Shown here piece by piece: positions 6,564 through 10,129 of a stretch of DNA of 10,129 bases (position 1 is the stretch's first letter; the number at the start of each line of letters is the position of its first letter). Both the position numbers and the translations under genes were made by a program. This stretch comes from a bacterium (GTDB lineage Bacteria > Verrucomicrobiota > Verrucomicrobiia > Limisphaerales > UBA11358), in contig JAJXXI010000615.1 in NCBI GenBank assembly GCA_021781185.1, positions 1-10,129 on the forward strand. The letters run 5' to 3'. The notes below the pieces were generated by a model that saw nothing but the letters and a program-made list of their open reading frames with translations, ran no database searches and had not been told where the DNA came from.

Positions 6564-7256
6564 TCAAAACTCCGGAGCCGGTGACCGGGCCACCCGCATT
6601 TTCTCCGTCTCCACAATCGCCAGCGCGCGCCGCAAATCCTCCTGCTTGCTGGTGCTGATGAGCAGATAGTCGAAGTTCTTCCACTGCGAAACCTCCTGTT
6701 TCGCCACCGCCAGCCGCTTTTGGATGACCGCCTCGGCGTCCGAGTTGCGCTTTTTCAAACGCGCTTTCAGGATCTCCACTGACGCTGGCGTGAGAAAGAC
6801 GGTGACGAGCACTTCACTCAGTTCCGGTTCCGCCTGCGCCGCCGCCCGGATGGTCGCCGCGCCCTGCACATCCACGTTCAGCAGCACGTCCTTGCCCGCC
6901 CGCAGTTTGCCGAGCAGTTCGGATTTCAACAGACCGTAGCTGTTGCCGTAAACCGTGGCGTGCTCCAGAAAATTTCCCGCCTGCACGCGCTTCAGAAAGT
7001 CCGTCGCCGTCAGAAAATAGTAATCCACGCCGTCCTTTTCGCCGGGCCGCGGCGGCCGCGTGGTGCAGGTGATGGCGCGGCTCATTTCCGGCCGTGACTG
7101 CAGCAGCAAATCACACAAGGTCGTCTTGCCGCCGCCGGACGGAGCGGAGATCAGGATCAATAACGGTGCCGACCGCACGGTGAACCGGGGGGGGGCGACC
7201 TCCACCTGGGCTGGCTGGCGCGGTGCGGGATGATTGGATCGGGGGCTTGCCTTCAT
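6564..7256 (-). CDS. gmk: Guanylate kinase with N-terminal extension
   Basis: Essential cytoplasmic nucleotide kinase: GMP + ATP to GDP + ADP, feeding GTP and dGTP pools. Seen: 230 residues. P-loop SAPSGGGKTT (37-46). GMP-binding segment SRAITCTTRPPRPGEKDG (59-76), then VDYYF. ATVYGNSYG (100-108) and VDVQGA (128-133) match the family. The C-terminal lid and core (KKRNSDAEAVIQKRL onwards) are complete. Typical Gmk is about 205 residues with the P-loop near residue 10; here about 30 extra, Pro/Arg-rich residues precede it. The ATG at 7256 overlaps the yicC stop as ATGA, which favours this start. A GTG at 7178 would give a standard-length protein but has no visible ribosome-binding site. The extension contains a run of nine G (nine C in the coding strand) at 7187-7195, a possible slippage or sequencing-error site. 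Confidence 0.95.
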   Translation of the reverse strand: MKASPRSNHPAPRQPAQVEVAPPRFTVRSAPLLILISAPSGGGKTTLCDLLLQSRPEMSRAITCTTRPPRPGEKDGVDYYFLTATDFLKRVQAGNFLEHATVYGNSYGLLKSELLGKLRAGKDVLLNVDVQGAATIRAAAQAEPELSEVLVTVFLTPASVEILKARLKKRNSDAEAVIQKRLAVAKQEVSQWKNFDYLLISTSKQEDLRRALAIVETEKMRVARSPAPEF

Positions 7257-8134
7257 TCGACGTTCATGGCTTGTTCGCGGAATTTTTCAAGTTCCGCCTT
7301 CAGCGTCACGACTTCACGGGAAATGATCGCGTCGTTTGCCTTGGAGCCAATGGTGTTGATTTCCCGGTTCATTTCCTGCGCGAGAAAATCCAGGGTGCGG
7401 CCGACCGGTTCCTTCGCCTTGCAGCAGTCCGCATACTGCGTGAAGTGGCTTTGCAGCCGTGTCAACTCCTCCGAAATGTCCGACCGGTCGGCGAACAGCA
7501 CAACCTCCTTCAGCAGGCGCTCATCGTTCGGGGCGATGTTTTCAATGCCGGCGGCCTTGACGCGTTCGAGCAGGTTCCGGCGGTAATTTTCCACCGTCTG
7601 CGGCGCTTGCTTTTGAATTTTCTCCACCGCCGACCGCATGAGGCCGATGCGCGCGGCCAGATCCTTCGCCAGATGCGCGCCTTCACGCTCCCGCATCTTC
7701 ACCAGCGCACCGAGCGCCTGGGCCAGCGACTTTTCGACCGCCGGCCACAAATCCTCCGTCTCGGCCAGTTCCTCGTCGGTGTGAAACACGCCCGGGGCGC
7801 GCAGCACCTGGTCCAGCGTCACTTCCCCGTCGATCTTCAACTGCCTGGCCAGCCGGGCGAATTCAGCGGCGTAAGCCTTGGCGAGCGCCTCATTGATGTG
7901 TTTGCGGGCGGAAAGCTTGCCTTCGGCGGCGTGAAAGGCGATCCGGGCGTTGACGCGGCCGCGCGCCACGCTGCGGTGAATGGCGTCGCGGATTTGCGCC
8001 TCCAGCATTTCGGCCTCGCGCGGCAGGGTGACAGACACTTCCGCCTGTTTGCGGTTCACCGAACTCAATTCGACCGTGATTTTGAAGCCGTGCTGGGCAC
8101 ATTCGCCCCGACCGTATCCCGTCATGGATTTCAT
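7253..8134 (-). CDS. yicC: YicC family endoribonuclease
   Basis: Member of the YicC/YloC family; E. coli YicC has been reported as an endoribonuclease affecting small-RNA and mRNA turnover. Seen: 293 residues against 287 in E. coli. N-terminal YicC domain starts MKSMTGYGRG with the family pattern ELSSVNRKQAEVSVTLPRE (22-40). The C-terminal DUF1732 region is highly typical: ADRSDISEELTRLQSH (215-230), GRTLDFLAQEMNREINTIGS (245-264), then SKANDAIIS, ending EKFREQAMNVE. ATG at 8134 is chosen because YicC proteins begin at the M(x)SMTGYGR motif; the frame is open to 8224 but the extra 30 residues look non-homologous. No strong Shine-Dalgarno is seen. It is the first gene of the seven-gene minus-strand run and is joined to gmk by an ATGA overlap, a conserved pairing in many bacteria. 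Confidence 0.95.
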   Translation of the reverse strand: MKSMTGYGRGECAQHGFKITVELSSVNRKQAEVSVTLPREAEMLEAQIRDAIHRSVARGRVNARIAFHAAEGKLSARKHINEALAKAYAAEFARLARQLKIDGEVTLDQVLRAPGVFHTDEELAETEDLWPAVEKSLAQALGALVKMREREGAHLAKDLAARIGLMRSAVEKIQKQAPQTVENYRRNLLERVKAAGIENIAPNDERLLKEVVLFADRSDISEELTRLQSHFTQYADCCKAKEPVGRTLDFLAQEMNREINTIGSKANDAIISREVVTLKAELEKFREQAMNVE

Positions 8135-8164
8135 CGGACGGATGATGCAAAAACCCCACGTCAC

Positions 8165-8200
8165 AGGCGAATTAATTTTAAATACACCGTTGAGGCTCAA
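8165..8200 (-). promoter_or_regulatory. Possible promoter region for the yicC-gmk-coaC-TCS-hpnD operon
   Basis: About 35-65 bases upstream of the yicC ATG there is a sharply AT-rich patch (8171-8185) in otherwise GC-rich DNA. On the minus strand it reads TATTTAAAATTAAT, with TTGAGC 14 bases before TAAAAT and TTGGGC 20 bases before it. Neither spacing is ideal, so only the region, not exact boxes, is proposed. It is the only obvious promoter-like space before the operon. A short palindrome TTGAGGCTCAA overlaps its upstream edge and could be an operator. Confidence 0.3.
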
Positions 8201-8237
8201 GCCCAAACCCTCAGAGGAGAACATCCGTTCAGCGCCT

Positions 8238-8266
8238 GTTTGCCGTTTTACGGCGTGGCGGCAAAC
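8238..8266. repeat. Overlapping inverted repeats in the divergent intergenic region
   Basis: GTTTGCCG (8238-8245) and CGGCAAAC (8259-8266) form an 8-base perfect inverted repeat with a 13-base loop. Inside it GCCGT (8242-8246) and ACGGC (8250-8254) form a competing 5-pair hairpin with a TTT loop. There is no T tract after either, so they do not look like a terminator. They may be a protein-binding site or a structure in a leader RNA; no function can be assigned. Confidence 0.35.
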
Positions 8267-8278
8267 CGTGGAAATGTC

Positions 8279-8309
8279 TTGAAACTTTCATGGCTGGTCA
8301 GTTTTTAAT
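8279..8309 (+). promoter_or_regulatory. Candidate sigma-70-type promoter for the secreted DUF6600 protein
   Basis: TTGAAA (8279-8284) and TTTAAT (8304-8309) lie in an AT-rich stretch just before the plus-strand gene at 8340. Each matches its consensus in four or five of six bases, but the 19-base spacing is long. Transcription would start about 8316, leaving a leader of about 24 bases. No ribosome-binding site is visible before the ATG. Low-confidence call based only on sequence and position. Confidence 0.25.
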
Positions 8310-8339
8310 TTATGTGACATATTACGATCAGCCAATTTT

Positions 8340-10001
8340 ATGAAAACAACCATTGCCCGCAAAATGTTCAGCTTTCTGGCCATCGTAGTCTTGGTGGCCG
8401 GTGCCGTCCCCCGCATTTTGGCACAGGATCAGCCGCAACCCAACGCGGTGGCAGAGAACCCTTTGCCGGCCAACATTCCCCCCGGCAGTCCCGTCGCCGA
8501 GGTGCTCAAGCTTGTTCAGGCTGGCGTGGATGTGAGCGTGATCCAGTCCTATATTACAAATTGTCCCACCGCCTTCAATCTGGATGCCGACCAGATCATC
8601 ACCCTGAGCGATGCCGGCGTGCCGATGGATCTGCTCAATGCCATGATTGCGCACGACAAGAATTTCTCCGCGCCGCAGACAACCGCCGCGCCCTATAATC
8701 CGGCTTCAACCGACCAAACGACGAGTTCCGAGGTGGTTGCCCCGACCGCCAATGTGAGTGTGAATTATTTTTACGACAACCTCTCTCCCTACGGCTCGTG
8801 GGTGGTTGTGGAAGGTTATGGCCGCTGCTGGCGGCCAACCACCGTTATCTATGACACGTCCTGGCAACCTTACAGCAACCGTGGCCACTGGGTTTACACC
8901 GATTACGGCTGGTATTGGGATTCCGACTATGCGTGGGGCGTCACCTTTCATTATGGTCGCTGGTTTCGGGACGCGCGTTACGGCTGGTGCTGGTGGCCGG
9001 ACACCGTCTGGGCGCCGTCCTGGGTAACTTGGCGTTCCGGTGGCGATTATTGCGGCTGGGCACCACTGCCACCGTTTTCAGTTTATCGCCCGGACGTCGG
9101 TTTCCTCTATCGCGGACAACATGTCGCCATCGGCTTCAACTTTGGGCTGGCGGCCAGTTGTTACACGTTCGTGCCGACCAGGCATTTTTGCGACCGGCGG
9201 CCGCACCACTATCGCGTGCCGGAAAATCAGATCACGCAAATCTACGGCCGGACAACCGTCATGAACAATTATCGGGATCGGGGTCGCACCATCGTCAATG
9301 ACGGCGTGCCAGTCGGCGTCATTGGTCGGGCCTCTCGTCGCTCCATTGAGCCTGTCTCCATCAACACCGTGATTCACTCCGGGCGCCGGGGCCAGCGGGT
9401 GCAATACTTGGAGCAACGCATGAATACGCCGGGCGCAAACCGGGCTCCCGGCAACCCGTCCCGGAATTATGGCAAACCGGTTTATGACAATCGCGGAGGT
9501 CAGCGCAATGTCGCGCCGCCCAACAACCGCAACGTCGCACCGAACGAGGTCAACCGCCGCCCGTCAAACGGTCAGCCATCACAAATGGAAAACCGCTTCC
9601 GCCCGAGCAATGAAATTGGTCGTCCGGCACCATCGCATAATAATTCGGCTCCGCAACACAACCGGCCGGAACAACGCCCGAATACCGGAAATCAGAACAC
9701 TTTCGTGCGGCCGGCGCAAAACCCGGTCCTGCGGGCCAATAATCCTCCAGCGGTGAATAATAATAATGCGCCGCGCAACTGGTCCGCCGGCCAAAATCAG
9801 GTCCAGCCACCGCCGTCTGCGTCCCAACGACAGATCCGGCCGGCCTATCCGCAGCACGCCTACACCGAGCGGCCCCAGCCTGCGCCCCGCCAGTATGTCG
9901 CCCCAACTGAACCCCGGCCCAACAACTACTCCGCGCCGGCAAATCAACCGACCCAAAATTTCAGCGATGACCGCCGGGAGAGGCGATCGCAGAATCATTA
10001 A
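8340..10001 (+). CDS. Secreted DUF6600-type protein with disordered Asn/Pro/Arg/Gln-rich tail
   Basis: Exported protein of unknown function. Seen: 553 residues. A signal peptide comes first: basic MKTTIARK, hydrophobic core about 10-24, likely cleavage after ILA (residue 29). Next is a small helical module (about 48-106) with two similar units, VLKLVQAGVDVSVIQSYI and IITLSDAGVPMDLLNAMI. Then a DUF6600-like aromatic domain (about 141-246), starting YFYDNLSPYGSWV and ending CGWAPLPPF, very rich in Trp/Tyr with repeated GHWVYTDYGWYW / FHYGRWFRDARYGW-like units and five cysteines between 163 and 284. From about 350 to the end it is low-complexity, rich in N, P, R and Q, with a short repeat RNVAPPN / RNVAPN (389-402) and no hydrophobic anchor. 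The arrangement signal-'AGV' module-DUF6600 is familiar from Verrucomicrobia and Acidobacteria, where it stays uncharacterised. It is probably periplasmic or surface-exposed, and the cationic disordered tail might bind polymers (inference). Monocistronic: own candidate promoter and a strong terminator. Confidence 0.88.
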   Translation: MKTTIARKMFSFLAIVVLVAGAVPRILAQDQPQPNAVAENPLPANIPPGSPVAEVLKLVQAGVDVSVIQSYITNCPTAFNLDADQIITLSDAGVPMDLLNAMIAHDKNFSAPQTTAAPYNPASTDQTTSSEVVAPTANVSVNYFYDNLSPYGSWVVVEGYGRCWRPTTVIYDTSWQPYSNRGHWVYTDYGWYWDSDYAWGVTFHYGRWFRDARYGWCWWPDTVWAPSWVTWRSGGDYCGWAPLPPFSVYRPDVGFLYRGQHVAIGFNFGLAASCYTFVPTRHFCDRRPHHYRVPENQITQIYGRTTVMNNYRDRGRTIVNDGVPVGVIGRASRRSIEPVSINTVIHSGRRGQRVQYLEQRMNTPGANRAPGNPSRNYGKPVYDNRGGQRNVAPPNNRNVAPNEVNRRPSNGQPSQMENRFRPSNEIGRPAPSHNNSAPQHNRPEQRPNTGNQNTFVRPAQNPVLRANNPPAVNNNNAPRNWSAGQNQVQPPPSASQRQIRPAYPQHAYTERPQPAPRQYVAPTEPRPNNYSAPANQPTQNFSDDRRERRSQNH

Positions 10002-10019
10002 GCGGGTCCGCTCTTTCCG

Positions 10020-10047
10020 CGCCGCGCCGCACAGGCGCGGCGTTTTT
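10020..10047 (+). terminator. Rho-independent terminator after the DUF6600 gene
   Basis: CGCCGCGCC (10020-10028) pairs perfectly with GGCGCGGCG (10034-10042): nine pairs, all G-C, with a 5-base loop GCACA, followed at once by TTTTT (10043-10047) and soon by another TTTT. It starts 18 bases after the TAA at 9999-10001. This is a textbook intrinsic terminator and the best-supported regulatory element in the window. Confidence 0.88.
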
Positions 10048-10084
10048 GCTTTTGCCGCCGCCGCGCCGCTGGCAACCTGTTGGC

Positions 10085-10129
10085 GTGGGCATTTCCCGGC
10101 AACAATTTGAACAGATGCAGCAACGCCTT
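10085..10129 (+). CDS. Possible start of another gene, cut by the window edge
   Basis: After the terminator a plus-strand frame is open to the end. It could begin at GTG 10085 (reading VGISRQQFEQMQQRL) or at ATG 10115. The residues look plausible for a soluble, helix-forming N-terminus, but 15 codons are too few to identify anything or to rule out chance. No ribosome-binding site is seen before either start. Confidence 0.2.
   Translation, partial: MGISRQQFEQMQQRL

Noticed and set aside
8135..8224. Extended YicC start at 8224
   Set aside because: The family begins at the M-x-SMTGYGR motif; the extra 30 residues look like translated intergenic sequence and contain the AT-rich promoter-like patch.
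7223..8308. Long open plus-strand frame (361 codons) opposite yicC
   Set aside because: It overlaps the full yicC coding region in antisense; composition is His/Arg/Gln-heavy as expected of a shadow frame.
8401..8430. TGGCAC at 8419 as a sigma-54 -24 box
   Set aside because: The bases at the required -12 spacing do not give TTGC, and the site lies inside the signal-peptide coding region.
1..10129. CRISPR arrays, tRNA/rRNA genes, insertion sequences, attachment sites, toxin-antitoxin or phage genes
   Set aside because: No regular spaced repeats, cloverleaf-like segments, transposase motifs or terminal repeats were found on reading both strands by eye.

Overview
The window is a compact, GC-rich bacterial chromosome segment. 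I see no mobile elements, tRNA, rRNA or CRISPR. The best guess at lineage is Verrucomicrobiota (Pedosphaera/Limisphaerales-like). That is inferred from the DUF6600-type secreted protein with its 'AGV' helical module, the yicC-gmk-coaC order, an HpnD-like squalene-pathway enzyme, and starts that mostly lack a clear Shine-Dalgarno sequence. No phylogenetic marker is present to prove it.

Layout. (1) 1-1853, plus strand: a Uup-type ABC-F ATPase lacking only about 16 N-terminal residues, cut by the window edge. (2) 1854-1939: a short convergent gap with a weak inverted repeat. (3) 1940-8134, minus strand: seven closely spaced genes read right to left. They are yicC (endoribonuclease family), gmk (guanylate kinase), a stand-alone coaC-type decarboxylase, an NtrB-like membrane histidine kinase, an NtrC-like sigma-54 response regulator, an 81-residue single-pass membrane protein, and an HpnD-like squalene/phytoene synthase. 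Three junctions are ATGA overlaps, one is a 2-base gap (or GTGA overlap), and the two largest gaps are 53 and 23 bases, so this looks like one operon. (4) 8135-8339: a divergent intergenic region with the only plausible promoter space for both directions. (5) 8340-10001, plus strand: a secreted protein with a DUF6600-type aromatic domain and a long disordered Asn/Pro/Arg/Gln-rich tail, closed by a strong intrinsic terminator. (6) 10048-10129: possibly the first codons of another gene.

How the genes fit together. yicC-gmk is a widely conserved housekeeping pair (RNA turnover and GDP synthesis), and coaC acts in coenzyme A synthesis. The more individual part is the distal half of the operon. 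There a complete sigma-54 two-component system is tightly coupled to a tiny membrane protein and an isoprenoid condensing enzyme, which suggests, without proving, a link between envelope sensing and squalene/hopanoid lipid synthesis. No gene here is clearly a new system. The most unusual points are that coupling, the missing CoaB half, the 9-base G/C tract early in gmk, and the undescribed small membrane protein.
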